Assembly: GCA_937934165.1 (NCBI GenBank)
Contig: CALGZX010000105.1
Span: 1 to 33,011 of the forward strand
Length of the DNA stretch: 33,011 bases
Direction: 5' to 3'
Source: an uncultured Collinsella sp.
GTDB lineage: Bacteria > Actinomycetota > Coriobacteriia > Coriobacteriales > Coriobacteriaceae
Part shown: piece by piece, positions 24,588 to 30,952 of the stretch
How the letters are laid out: each line of letters begins with the position of its first letter
Numbering within the stretch: position 1 is the stretch's first letter
The notes under the pieces: generated by a model
The model's input: only the letters and a program-made list of their open reading frames with translations
Told to the model about the DNA's origin: nothing
Database searches by the model: none
Position numbers and translations under genes: made by a program

Positions 24588-24801
24588 GGCTAACCCCCGC
24601 TTTCCGGCATGGTTTAGAATTGGCGAAGTTTAAGCAGAAAAGTTCGCCGTCGTCAATCGGGCGAAGGTGCAGGCAGTAAATCGGGCTTCGCCCGCTCTTG
24701 TAGTGAATGCACCCATCGATAAACCGGCAATTCTGGCGCTCGAAATCTCTTGCCACGATTTCGAGCAGCCTTGACGCGCCCCGGCTTAGTTCATCAATCA
24801 T
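24568..24801 (-). CDS. Small Cys-containing hypothetical protein
   Basis: 77 aa from ATG at 24801 (GGAGAAGGGAG upstream), overlapping the previous TGA by 8 bases. Residues 1-24 are a helix; then CRFIDGCIHYKSGRSPIYCLHLRPIDDGELFCLNFANSKPC includes five Cys, perhaps a metal site. No family recognised. Confidence 0.7.
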   Translation of the reverse strand: MIDELSRGASRLLEIVARDFERQNCRFIDGCIHYKSGRSPIYCLHLRPIDDGELFCLNFANSKPCRKAGVSHDENHR

Positions 24802-24937
24802 CCGAAATGCTCCCTTCTCCGAATCGAACGCCCAGCCCGTACATGAGCATTCCAATTCCAACAAGCCAGAGCGCAACGCTCACGGTCGGGTACGGGCTTA
24901 CGAGCGCAACCAGGATGAACAGTGCGCCAACTTTCAT
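24794..24937 (-). CDS. Small membrane peptide
   Basis: 47 aa, ATG at 24937 exactly behind AAGGAGGCGCGA. Nearly all hydrophobic: two short segments (GALFILVALVSPY and VALWLVGIGMLMYGLGVRF) form a hairpin of membrane helices or one kinked pair. It begins the early operon after the structured gap. Function unknown. Confidence 0.65.
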   Translation of the reverse strand: MKVGALFILVALVSPYPTVSVALWLVGIGMLMYGLGVRFGEGSISDD

Positions 24938-25215
24938 TCGCGCCTCCTTCCAATCAGTCAAAACAAGTCTTTTAGATTCGATTGCGCGGCATTTGGAGTA
25001 CAATGCCAAGCGTGCTTCTAAGCGCCTCTTCCATCACTCATGTAAGGGGGTGGTCACTTTGGCCGACGTTTTGAGCACATGGCCACCATTCGGGTAGCGA
25101 GCCGCCAGCGCGTGGGCTGCGTTAAGTCGCTACCGACAAGCGGGCGGTGCAACGCCCGACGGATAGGCGGCGGAGTGACCGCCAGTGACCCGTGCCTTTG
25201 GTGACAAAAGCCCGT
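24938..25215 (-). other. Structured gap between Cro-like gene and early operon
   Basis: About 280 bases without a convincing gene on either strand. From the right: hairpins at 25166-25183 (GGCGG/CCGCC), 25141-25158 (CGGGCG/CGCCCG) and 25093-25134 (GGTAGCGA/TCGCTACC, with an inner CAGC/GCTG), and an inverted repeat GGCATT-8-AATGCC at 24989-25008. It could be an RNA leader, an antiterminator RNA, or an old gene remnant. No known RNA family was recognised. Confidence 0.45.
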
Positions 25216-25260
25216 CCTCGGCATCGGTGCCGGTTGCACACGCCACCGATACGAGGGCGT
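25206..25260 (-). terminator. Terminator after the Cro-like gene
   Basis: Minus strand: CCTCG and ATCGGTG pair with CACCGAT and CGAGG (outer arms 25216-25220/25252-25256, inner 25223-25229/25244-25250), further closed by GCCC/GGGC, and followed by TTTTGTC. It begins at the stop codon of the 71-aa regulator. Confidence 0.7.
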
Positions 25261-25475
25261 TACTCCCACCCCAGCATTTCGTTCGGGCTTTTCCCGCACA
25301 CGCGGCATATCGACACGATCTTGTCAGCGCCCGGCGTGTAGCCCTCGCCGCTCTCGTACTTCACAATCGCGTCTTTGGACACGCCCACGGCCTTTGCGAA
25401 GTCATCCTGCGACATGTCCAGCGCCGCACGGGCAGCCCGGAGATTCGCCGCGAAAACCTCTTTGTTGAATCCCAT
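25260..25475 (-). CDS. Cro-like helix-turn-helix regulator
   Basis: 71 aa, ATG at 25475 behind AGGTGGTG. HTH_3 (XRE) domain covers the whole protein: LRAARAALDMSQDDFAKAVGVSKDAIVKYESGEGYTP (about 12-48). No oligomerisation or sensing domain. It is transcribed away from the CI-like gene and should be the lytic switch partner binding the shared operators. Confidence 0.88.
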   Translation of the reverse strand: MGFNKEVFAANLRAARAALDMSQDDFAKAVGVSKDAIVKYESGEGYTPGADKIVSICRVCGKSPNEMLGWE

Positions 25476-25635
25476 TTGCTTTTCACCACCTCAAATCACT
25501 AAGTTATTCAACATTACAAAATAGAATAGCTAAAATATTATGGATTGCAAGTCGAAAACAGCTAAAAGTTTGCGTATTTAATAAAAAACGGCTACTATTC
25601 AACTAAAATGTTGCCTATTGAAATGGAACAGGGAA
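25476..25635. promoter_or_regulatory. Divergent promoters and operators of the lysis-lysogeny switch
   Basis: AT-rich gap between the two regulators. Plus strand: TTGCGT (25570-25575), 17-base spacer, TACTAT (25593-25598), feeding the CI-like gene. Minus strand: TTGCAA (25550-25545), 16-base spacer, TATTCT (25528-25523), feeding the Cro-like gene. Three copies of (A/C)RCTAAAA lie at 25528, 25560 and 25601, touching both promoters, and are operator candidates. TATTCAAC also occurs twice (from 25505 and 25597). Confidence 0.65.
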
Positions 25636-26037
25636 ATGAAGTTGAACATAAAGGCAATGCGAAAAATCGCTAGGGTTACTCAAAAAGAACTTGCTGACGC
25701 GATTGGCGTGAACCTCAGTACTATAGGTAACTGGGAAAGGGAAATCGCGTGCCCTGATGCAGAACAGGTTTGGAACTGCGCCGTTGCGCTTGGATGCACG
25801 CCGAACGACGTGCTGGGATGGGACAGCGGGCGCGACGGCAACGGGTCGCAGACCCTCACGGCGGAGGAAGCGGAGATAGTGGACTGCTACCGCGCCAGCG
25901 CCCCGCAGTGGCAGCAGAACATCGCCATGACGGCGCGCGCCGCAGCGGGAGAATCGAAAAGAAAGCCGAAGATAATCTACATGCCGCCGATGGACGCAAG
26001 GCGGCAAACGCATGATATGTTCAGGCTGGGCAAATAG
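25636..26037 (+). CDS. CI-like repressor
   Basis: 133 aa from ATG at 25636; a TTG at 25618 in frame would add 6 residues. N-terminal XRE domain: MRKIARVTQKELADAIGVNLSTIGNWEREIACPD (about 8-41). The C-terminal half (ELTAEEAEIVDCYRASAPQWQQNIAMTARAAAGESKRK) is a helical tail, not a LexA-type peptidase, so induction by RecA self-cleavage is not expected. It shares its transcript with a DUF2513 protein and the serine integrase, which suggests it maintains lysogeny. Confidence 0.85.
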   Translation: MKLNIKAMRKIARVTQKELADAIGVNLSTIGNWEREIACPDAEQVWNCAVALGCTPNDVLGWDSGRDGNGSQTLTAEEAEIVDCYRASAPQWQQNIAMTARAAAGESKRKPKIIYMPPMDARRQTHDMFRLGK

Positions 26038-26058
26038 GGATAAGGATAGGTTGCTAAA

Positions 26059-26424
26059 ATGAAAAGGGATATGGAACTTGTGCGGCGCATTCTCCTTGAA
26101 CTGTCCGAATCAAGCCAGCCGCTCGATGCAAGGACATTCGTGGACGGCAACACGACGCTGGAAGAAGTCATCTACCATTTCAGAATCATGGAAGACGGCG
26201 GATTGATAAAGGCTTCCGTTGCATACGCCGGAAACAAGCCGTATATCTGCACGGCGAACGAACTAACGTGGGCGGGAAATGACTTCCTCGCTTCAATAAG
26301 GTCAAACTCCATATGGAGCAAGGTCAAGACAACGATAGCCAAGGCGACGGGGGATGCGTCTTTGGATGTTATAAAGGCGCTGGCAGAGAAGATTTCAACC
26401 AACATGCTGCTAAGCAGCGTGTAG
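26059..26424 (+). CDS. DUF2513 protein
   Basis: 121 aa, ATG at 26059 after AGGATAGG. The pattern MKRDMELVRRILLELSESS (1-19), YHFRIMEDGGLIKASVA (about 39-55), and LTWAGNDFLASIRSNSIWSKVK (about 70-91) is the DUF2513 family, common beside phage repressors. It looks like a winged helix. The role is not known. It ends in front of an inverted repeat. Confidence 0.9.
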   Translation: MKRDMELVRRILLELSESSQPLDARTFVDGNTTLEEVIYHFRIMEDGGLIKASVAYAGNKPYICTANELTWAGNDFLASIRSNSIWSKVKTTIAKATGDASLDVIKALAEKISTNMLLSSV

Positions 26425-26447
26425 CTATGGGCTTTAAGCATAAAGAA

Positions 26448-26479
26448 GCCCCGTGGCAGTCGGCAAACTCACACGGGGC
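26448..26479. repeat. Inverted repeat before the serine integrase gene
   Basis: GCCCCGTG (26448-26455) and CACGGGGC (26472-26479) flank a 16-base loop, upstream of the integrase start (26524). There is no T-tract on the plus strand; on the minus strand TTCTTT follows. It may fold in the integrase leader RNA and affect its translation, or be a terminator facing the other way. Confidence 0.6.
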
Positions 26480-26523
26480 AAAGCCAATCCCCATAGGCAA
26501 GGAATAGGCAAGGTGATTCTATC

Positions 26524-28086
26524 ATGGCCAAGAGGCGTGCCGCCATATACGCCCGCTTTTCGTCGCACAATCAACGGTCGGAAAGCATAGAAATTCAGGT
26601 TGAGAACTCGACGCGCTATTGCCGAGAAAACGGCCTTGACGTGGTGCGCGTCTATACAGATTATGCCAAGACCGGGCGCAATACCGACCGCGTGGAATTT
26701 CAACGCATGATGGACGATGCCCGACTGGGGCTGTTCGATTTCGTGGTGATCTACAAGGTTACCCGCATCATGCGCAACCGCGACGAAATGGCGCTTGCGC
26801 GAATCATGCTGCGCAAGGCGGGCGTTGAAATACTCTACGCTGGCGAAGAGATTGCGAGCGGTTCAAGCGGCGTGCTGCAATTGGGAATGCTCGAAGTGTT
26901 GGCGGAGTGGGAAAGCGCCATAGATTCGGAGCGCATACGCGACGGCATACAGAAGAACGCGCAAAGGTGCATGGCGAACGGGCGCACCCTCTACGGCTGG
27001 GACATTGTAGACGGGTTCTATCAGGTGAACGAACGAGAAGCCGCCGTGCTGCGCAAGATGAAGAACATGCTTTTCAGCGGGTCGAACATCGCGGAAATCG
27101 TCAGGGCTGTGGCAAACGTGCGGAGCCGCAACGGCAAGCCAATAATACACGACAGGGCGCGAAAGCTGCTGATGCGCCCCCAGAACGGAGGCACGTACAG
27201 CTACGCGGGCGTCGTGGTCGAAGGCGGGATGCCCGCGCTCTGGCCGAAGGAAGAGCAGGACATGATCATCGCCATGTTGAGCAAGAAGCGCCCACGGAGG
27301 CGGGTAGACCATGAAGAGGAATGGCCGCTTACCGGCAAGCTTTGGTGCGACAAGTGCGGCAAGACGCTTGCGGGAACCAGCGGCACCAGCAAGGGCGGCA
27401 GCGTGTACTCGTATTACAAGTGCCGCCATTGCGGGCGCACGTTCAGGCGCGACATTCTGGAAGATGCCATAGTTGACATGACGATAAGCGCGGTTGAGCG
27501 CCCGGAGGTACGCAAGCGCATTGCATCCGGCATGGCGGCATACAACGCAGAGATCGACGACGCGCCGTTTGAAAGCGAACTTTTGCGCAAGGAAATAAGA
27601 AGGATTGAGCAGGCATTTGAAAGGGTCTGGCAAGCCATCGAAGACGGTATAGCGCCTCCGGGCGGCAAAGAGCGCATAGCGGAACTGACCGCCCGCAAAG
27701 AAGCGCTTGAAGTTGATTATGAGATCGCCAAGGCGAATGAAGGTATCGAACCTGATATGTCTGATCTAATGGACTGGTTGGACAACATGGCGCAAGAACT
27801 CACGCCGCAAGAGATATTGAAAATGTTTGTGCGGGCTGTTGAGATAACCGAAGCCGAAGTGCGCTTGTTCTTCGCCTTCGACTACTACGGAGACGGCTTC
27901 ACACCGCCCAAATACAAAGACGAACACCCGGTAGAAGGGTGTTCGTCTAATCCTACTATGGTGGAGCTTATGAGAAAAACGGCGAACTCCACCAGTACCG
28001 CCACCCGCGCGGCTATCCAACTCGATACCTGCATTGTAAGGGTATCGAAAAACTGGTTTGTTGTCGTTGGAACGTGCCAGAAATAG
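26524..28086 (+). CDS. Large serine recombinase / phage integrase
   Basis: 520 aa, ATG at 26524. The catalytic resolvase domain holds AIYARFSSHNQ (nucleophile S13 or S14), VVIYKVTRIMRNRDEM (about 75-90) and GMLEVLAEWESAIDSERIRDG (about 122-142). A recombinase domain follows (about 160-255), then a zinc ribbon with LWCDKCGKTLAGT and YKCRHCGRTFRRD (about 277-312), and a coiled coil near 345-410. It should catalyse attP x attB integration. It is co-directional with the repressor. The end (from about 465) contains strong inverted repeats (see below) and may overlap attP. Confidence 0.95.
   Translation: MAKRRAAIYARFSSHNQRSESIEIQVENSTRYCRENGLDVVRVYTDYAKTGRNTDRVEFQRMMDDARLGLFDFVVIYKVTRIMRNRDEMALARIMLRKAGVEILYAGEEIASGSSGVLQLGMLEVLAEWESAIDSERIRDGIQKNAQRCMANGRTLYGWDIVDGFYQVNEREAAVLRKMKNMLFSGSNIAEIVRAVANVRSRNGKPIIHDRARKLLMRPQNGGTYSYAGVVVEGGMPALWPKEEQDMIIAMLSKKRPRRRVDHEEEWPLTGKLWCDKCGKTLAGTSGTSKGGSVYSYYKCRHCGRTFRRDILEDAIVDMTISAVERPEVRKRIASGMAAYNAEIDDAPFESELLRKEIRRIEQAFERVWQAIEDGIAPPGGKERIAELTARKEALEVDYEIAKANEGIEPDMSDLMDWLDNMAQELTPQEILKMFVRAVEITEAEVRLFFAFDYYGDGFTPPKYKDEHPVEGCSSNPTMVELMRKTANSTSTATRAAIQLDTCIVRVSKNWFVVVGTCQK
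27918..28048. other. Inverted-repeat cluster at the integrase 3' end, possible attP
   Basis: Three inverted repeats lie inside the last 60 codons: a 12-bp perfect one AGACGAACACCC / GGGTGTTCGTCT (27918-27929 and 27937-27948, 7-base loop); TGGTGGAG / CTCCACCA (27959-27966 and 27987-27994, 20-base centre); CGATACC / GGTATCG (28023-28029 and 28041-28047). Serine integrases use attP sites of about 50 bp with inverted arms next to the int gene. The middle one has a suitable size. No attB or strand-exchange evidence is available. Confidence 0.4.
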
Positions 28087-28148
28087 CCATTTCCGGTGTT
28101 TGCAAAATACCAGATGGGCGGCTTGCTGTAAGCCCGTCTAACGCCAGA

Positions 28149-28181
28149 AAGCGGGGCACCCTGACAAGGGGTGCCCCGCTT
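28149..28181. terminator. Bidirectional terminator between serine integrase and GH25 lysin
   Basis: A stem of 13 bp, AAGCGGGGCACCC / GGGTGCCCCGCTT, with a 7-base loop, centred at 28165. The minus-strand side is followed by TCTG, the plus side by GAACG. It separates the converging integrase (plus) and lysis (minus) transcripts. The T-tracts are short, so strength rests on the stem. Confidence 0.7.
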
Positions 28182-28186
28182 GAACG

Positions 28187-29038
28187 CTAATAAGAAAGCT
28201 TCTGGCCGGGGTAGATCGTATAAGGTGCCCCAATGCCGTTCTTGCTTGCGATGGTGTGCCAGTCGATGCCGAGCGAAGCGCCAATCTCGCTGAGCGTGTC
28301 GCCGCTCTTGACGGTGTAGACGCCATACTCGCCGCGCATGACAGCAGCCGCGAGGTCAAGCGTCGTGCCCTCCGGCGAAGGCTCGGCAGCCTCTGCGGGC
28401 GGAACGTCGGGCGCTGCCGCGCCGGACGGGTTGGCGAACTTGCCCCACGCTTCGCGCGTCATATAGGCGATATCGAGATCAAGCGGCGCGTTGAAGCCAT
28501 CGAGACGGCCATTCGACGTGTACTGGTGGATTGCGCAGCTACCCCAAGCGCCGAAGCCGCCATCGGGAAGCCACGGCGAAGACTGGTAGCCGGTGCGGTT
28601 GTTGTTGGCGTACTGCGCAACCCATAGCGCGTGATTCGGCGCGATCTTCGACCAATCCTCTTCGGCGCAAACGCTACGGCTCATGTAGACGATGCAGCGA
28701 ACGCCGGTCTGATCGTAGACGTAATCGAGGAACTGCTTTGCCTTGTCGGTGCCGATGCGCCCGTACATCTCGTAATCGAGAACGGGAATGCCGTTGCCGA
28801 AGTAGTTACGGCAGCTTGCGACGAAGTGCTTAGCCTGAGCGATGGGGTCTTCTCCGTTCATGAAGTGATAGAAGCCCCAGAGCTTGCCGAGTTTGATAGC
28901 CTGCTGAATCCACGGGTCGCAGGTGTTGTGAACGATGGTGGTTCCATCTGTCGCCTTGCAGATAACAAAATCGCAAGGCACCTGCGCGAGGTCAAGCCCG
29001 CGCTGGTAGTTAGAAATATCAATGCCGTTGAGTGCCAT
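28187..29038 (-). CDS. Endolysin: GH25 muramidase with C-terminal LysM
   Basis: 283 aa, ATG at 29038, behind GGGGGC and overlapping the C39 gene end by 20 bases. GH25 domain (about 1-190): GIDISNYQRGLD with the first catalytic Asp, and PVLDYEMYG (about 94-102) with the second acidic pair. A Pro/Ala linker precedes a LysM at about 240-283 (YTVKSGDTLSEIGASLGIDWHTIASKNG). It cleaves MurNAc-GlcNAc bonds of peptidoglycan. No signal peptide, so release depends on the holin. Confidence 0.96.
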   Translation of the reverse strand: MALNGIDISNYQRGLDLAQVPCDFVICKATDGTTIVHNTCDPWIQQAIKLGKLWGFYHFMNGEDPIAQAKHFVASCRNYFGNGIPVLDYEMYGRIGTDKAKQFLDYVYDQTGVRCIVYMSRSVCAEEDWSKIAPNHALWVAQYANNNRTGYQSSPWLPDGGFGAWGSCAIHQYTSNGRLDGFNAPLDLDIAYMTREAWGKFANPSGAAAPDVPPAEAAEPSPEGTTLDLAAAVMRGEYGVYTVKSGDTLSEIGASLGIDWHTIASKNGIGAPYTIYPGQKLSY

Positions 29039-29729
29039 AGAAGCCCCCTCTGATGCAGTAGAAGTAATGAAAATCGACCTGCTCTAGCTCTTCGAGCGTG
29101 AAGGCGCGCGCTGAGTTCCCAGCGCTCGCCGGGTCGCGTATCCAGTAGCCGTCATCGTCTGCGCGCCAGATAAGCACGACGTGCCCGCCGTAGTCCCTAT
29201 CGCCGAGCGTTCCGCTCATGCCAGCGAAGGCAAGCCACCCATCGGACACGTTTTGAAGGACGGGTGCGAGATCGTAAGAAATCGGCGTGCTCTCGATGCC
29301 GTATTCCGGGTAATGCTCGGCAATCCACGCGCAGAACTTGCCGGGGTCGTTAACGCCATCGGTAAGGCACGTGTCACCCACGAACGATGCGAGCGTGAGC
29401 GGCGTAATGTCCTGAAGCGTCATGTATTTGACAGCCATAGCCGCGCATGTAAGGCCGCAGCCGTGGTCGCCGATGGTTCCGCCCGCATAGGGTATGTAGT
29501 CCCATTGCGGGTCAGTCTGAAGCCATAGCGGCATGCTGTTACCCTCTGCAATCGGCCTATCGACCACGATTGCAAGGCGGTCTTCCTCAGCCGCCGCGTA
29601 GCCCTCTTCGCGCGCTTCAGCGAGCGCGCCCGCGTCGCTCTCGATATGGCCGACGATGAGCCAGCCGCAGAAGAGCATTGACGCGAGCGCGCCGGAAAGC
29701 ACGAGGGCGACAGCCTTTAGCCTACTCAT
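29019..29729 (-). CDS. Membrane-anchored C39-like peptidase (second lysin)
   Basis: 236 aa, ATG at 29729 overlapping the holin stop. Residues 5-25 are a hydrophobic signal or anchor (KAVALVLSGALASMLFCGWLIV). The peptidase C39_2-type domain follows: the catalytic Cys in GDHGCGLTCAAMAVK (about 88-102), the His of DYGGHVVLIWR and the Asp of YWIRDPAS (about 193-215). It should cut peptide cross-links or stems outside the membrane and thus add to GH25 activity. A toxin-like or tail-lysin role is possible but less likely given the lysis context. Confidence 0.8.
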   Translation of the reverse strand: MSRLKAVALVLSGALASMLFCGWLIVGHIESDAGALAEAREEGYAAAEEDRLAIVVDRPIAEGNSMPLWLQTDPQWDYIPYAGGTIGDHGCGLTCAAMAVKYMTLQDITPLTLASFVGDTCLTDGVNDPGKFCAWIAEHYPEYGIESTPISYDLAPVLQNVSDGWLAFAGMSGTLGDRDYGGHVVLIWRADDDGYWIRDPASAGNSARAFTLEELEQVDFHYFYCIRGGFYGTQRH

Positions 29730-29982
29730 CGCGCTTCGGCTCGGTGTAGGTGAGCGCTTGCGCGGAATCGCCAACGCCCGCCGTGGTCGGGTCGGTCACG
29801 ATGCCAAGAATCGCGAGCACGGCGAAAAGCGCGTTGATGATCGCGGCCAACTGCTCGTTCAGAACGCCGAAATCCCACTGGTAGCCGAACGGCGCGGCGA
29901 CCACCTGCGCGAGCAGCAGGACGGCGGGAATGAGAGTCAGCCAGAACGTCTTGTTCTTGATACGTGCGGTGAAGTTAATCAT
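29722..29982 (-). CDS. Holin (phi LC3 type)
   Basis: 86 aa, ATG at 29982 behind AAAAGGAG. The family pattern is MINFTARIKNKTFWLTLIPAVLLLAQVVAAPFGY (1-34) followed by a second hydrophobic helix (IINALFAVLAILGIVTDPTTAGVGDS). Two membrane segments with a charged tail. It forms the membrane lesion that lets the lysins reach the wall. It overlaps the C39 gene. Confidence 0.93.
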   Translation of the reverse strand: MINFTARIKNKTFWLTLIPAVLLLAQVVAAPFGYQWDFGVLNEQLAAIINALFAVLAILGIVTDPTTAGVGDSAQALTYTEPKRDE

Positions 29983-29983
29983 T

Positions 29984-30430
29984 TCAGTTCTCCTTTTCAT
30001 AGATGAGGTCTACGCGGTCGTAGATGTGATCGACCTTGTTTGCCATGTCGTGCGAGTGCTCGCGCGATTCCATGATTTCGTCGTGCAGCGCCGCCGTGGA
30101 AGCCCTGAGAGATTCCATAGCGGCTTGCAGCCCTTCCGAAATGTTGTTGCTACGCTCCATCTGCGCAGCGATGCGGCCTTCCATTTCCGAGCGCTCGCGG
30201 TCGCGCTGTGCGCGCTCGTTGAGTTCGTCGCGCTTGCGCTCTTCGCGCTTCAGCTCTAGTTCTGCCTGCCGCGCCGCGTTTCGCTCTTCAAGCTCTGCCT
30301 TGCGCTCGTTGTTGCGCTGGTACTCGTTAAGCAGCTGCTTTGCGAGTATTCCGAAACCGATAGCAACGAGGAACGCGAAGAACCATTCGGCACCGAAGGC
30401 CGCTGCATGGTCTAAAACGCTCTCCGCCAC
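29984..30430 (-). CDS. Lysis-module membrane protein with coiled coil
   Basis: 148 aa, GTG at 30430 behind GGAGGG. Residues 12-32 form one transmembrane helix (GAEWFFAFLVAIGFGILAK); the rest is a long charged coiled coil (NERKAELEERNAARQAELELKREERKRDELNERAQRD...). Similar to proteins placed next to phage holins (XhlA-like or DUF-type), but the family was not certain. It may modulate the holin or bind the tail/membrane. Confidence 0.7.
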   Translation of the reverse strand: MAESVLDHAAAFGAEWFFAFLVAIGFGILAKQLLNEYQRNNERKAELEERNAARQAELELKREERKRDELNERAQRDRERSEMEGRIAAQMERSNNISEGLQAAMESLRASTAALHDEIMESREHSHDMANKVDHIYDRVDLIYEKEN

Positions 30431-30431
30431 G

Positions 30432-30878
30432 TCAGCCCTCCGTCACCTCTCGCCAGACGGTTTCTGTGCCGACAGCCCCCGGCTCCCAGACGTTGTTTGC
30501 AACGAGGGATTCCCAGACCTTGCCGTTGTGCTTGACGCGGGCACCGAGCGGGTAGGGATTCGTAGAATCAGGCTGCACCCATTCGGGCACTTCCTCTGTC
30601 GGCGTGTCGGGCGTGCCAGCTTCAAGCACCTTCGCCCAAGGGCTCGGCGCTGCCGTTGGTGACCAATCAGGCTGCGAAGTGTGCGCCTGAAGGCACGTGT
30701 AAAGCACGCCCTCGAAGCTCACGCGCTCGCCCTCGGAGTAGGCGTGGCCGTCGCCGTCCCACGCCGCGAAAAGCGCGGGGCACTTCGCCGCCACATCGCT
30801 AGAGAGCGACGGCGCTTGGCCGTCGAAAATGGCGATGATCGCGCGAAGCTTGCCCTCTTCCTCTTCGGTGAATGCCAT
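30432..30878 (-). CDS. Protein with two CBM5/12-like carbohydrate-binding modules
   Basis: 148 aa, ATG at 30878 behind GAAAGGGG. The N-terminal 45 residues are acidic and helical. Two chitin-binding-type repeats follow: YSEGERVSFEGVLYTCLQAHTSQPDWSPTAAPSPWAKV (about 46-83) and YPLGARVKHNGKVWESLVANNVWEPG...WREV (about 108-145), each with the aromatic pattern of CBM5/12 (Y..G..V...G..Y/W......P...P..W..V). It may bind host surface glycans. It lies between the DGR and the lysis genes. Confidence 0.85.
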   Translation of the reverse strand: MAFTEEEEGKLRAIIAIFDGQAPSLSSDVAAKCPALFAAWDGDGHAYSEGERVSFEGVLYTCLQAHTSQPDWSPTAAPSPWAKVLEAGTPDTPTEEVPEWVQPDSTNPYPLGARVKHNGKVWESLVANNVWEPGAVGTETVWREVTEG

Positions 30879-30899
30879 GTGTTCCCCTTTCTCTCGCAA

Positions 30900-30928
30900 C
30901 AAAAAAGCCCCCGCTAATGCGAGGGCTT
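30900..30928 (-). terminator. Terminator after the DGR reverse transcriptase
   Basis: Minus strand: AAGCCC-T-CGC, loop ATTA, GCG-G-GGGCTT (9 of 10 bp paired) followed by TTTT. Classic intrinsic terminator 25 bases after the RT stop. Confidence 0.9.
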
Positions 30929-30952
30929 CGATACCTTGCTATGTCGGCTTCC

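Noticed and set aside
25054..25308. 84-codon minus-strand open frame in the structured gap
   Set aside because: Starts inside the Cro-like gene in another frame, has no ribosome site, and covers hairpins.
26863..27633. 256-codon minus-strand open frame
   Set aside because: Antisense to the serine integrase; no sensible start or domain.
27957..27972. Segment resembling the reverse complement of a tRNA 3' end (tggtggagct)
   Set aside because: Too short for a tRNA gene; noted only as part of a possible attP.
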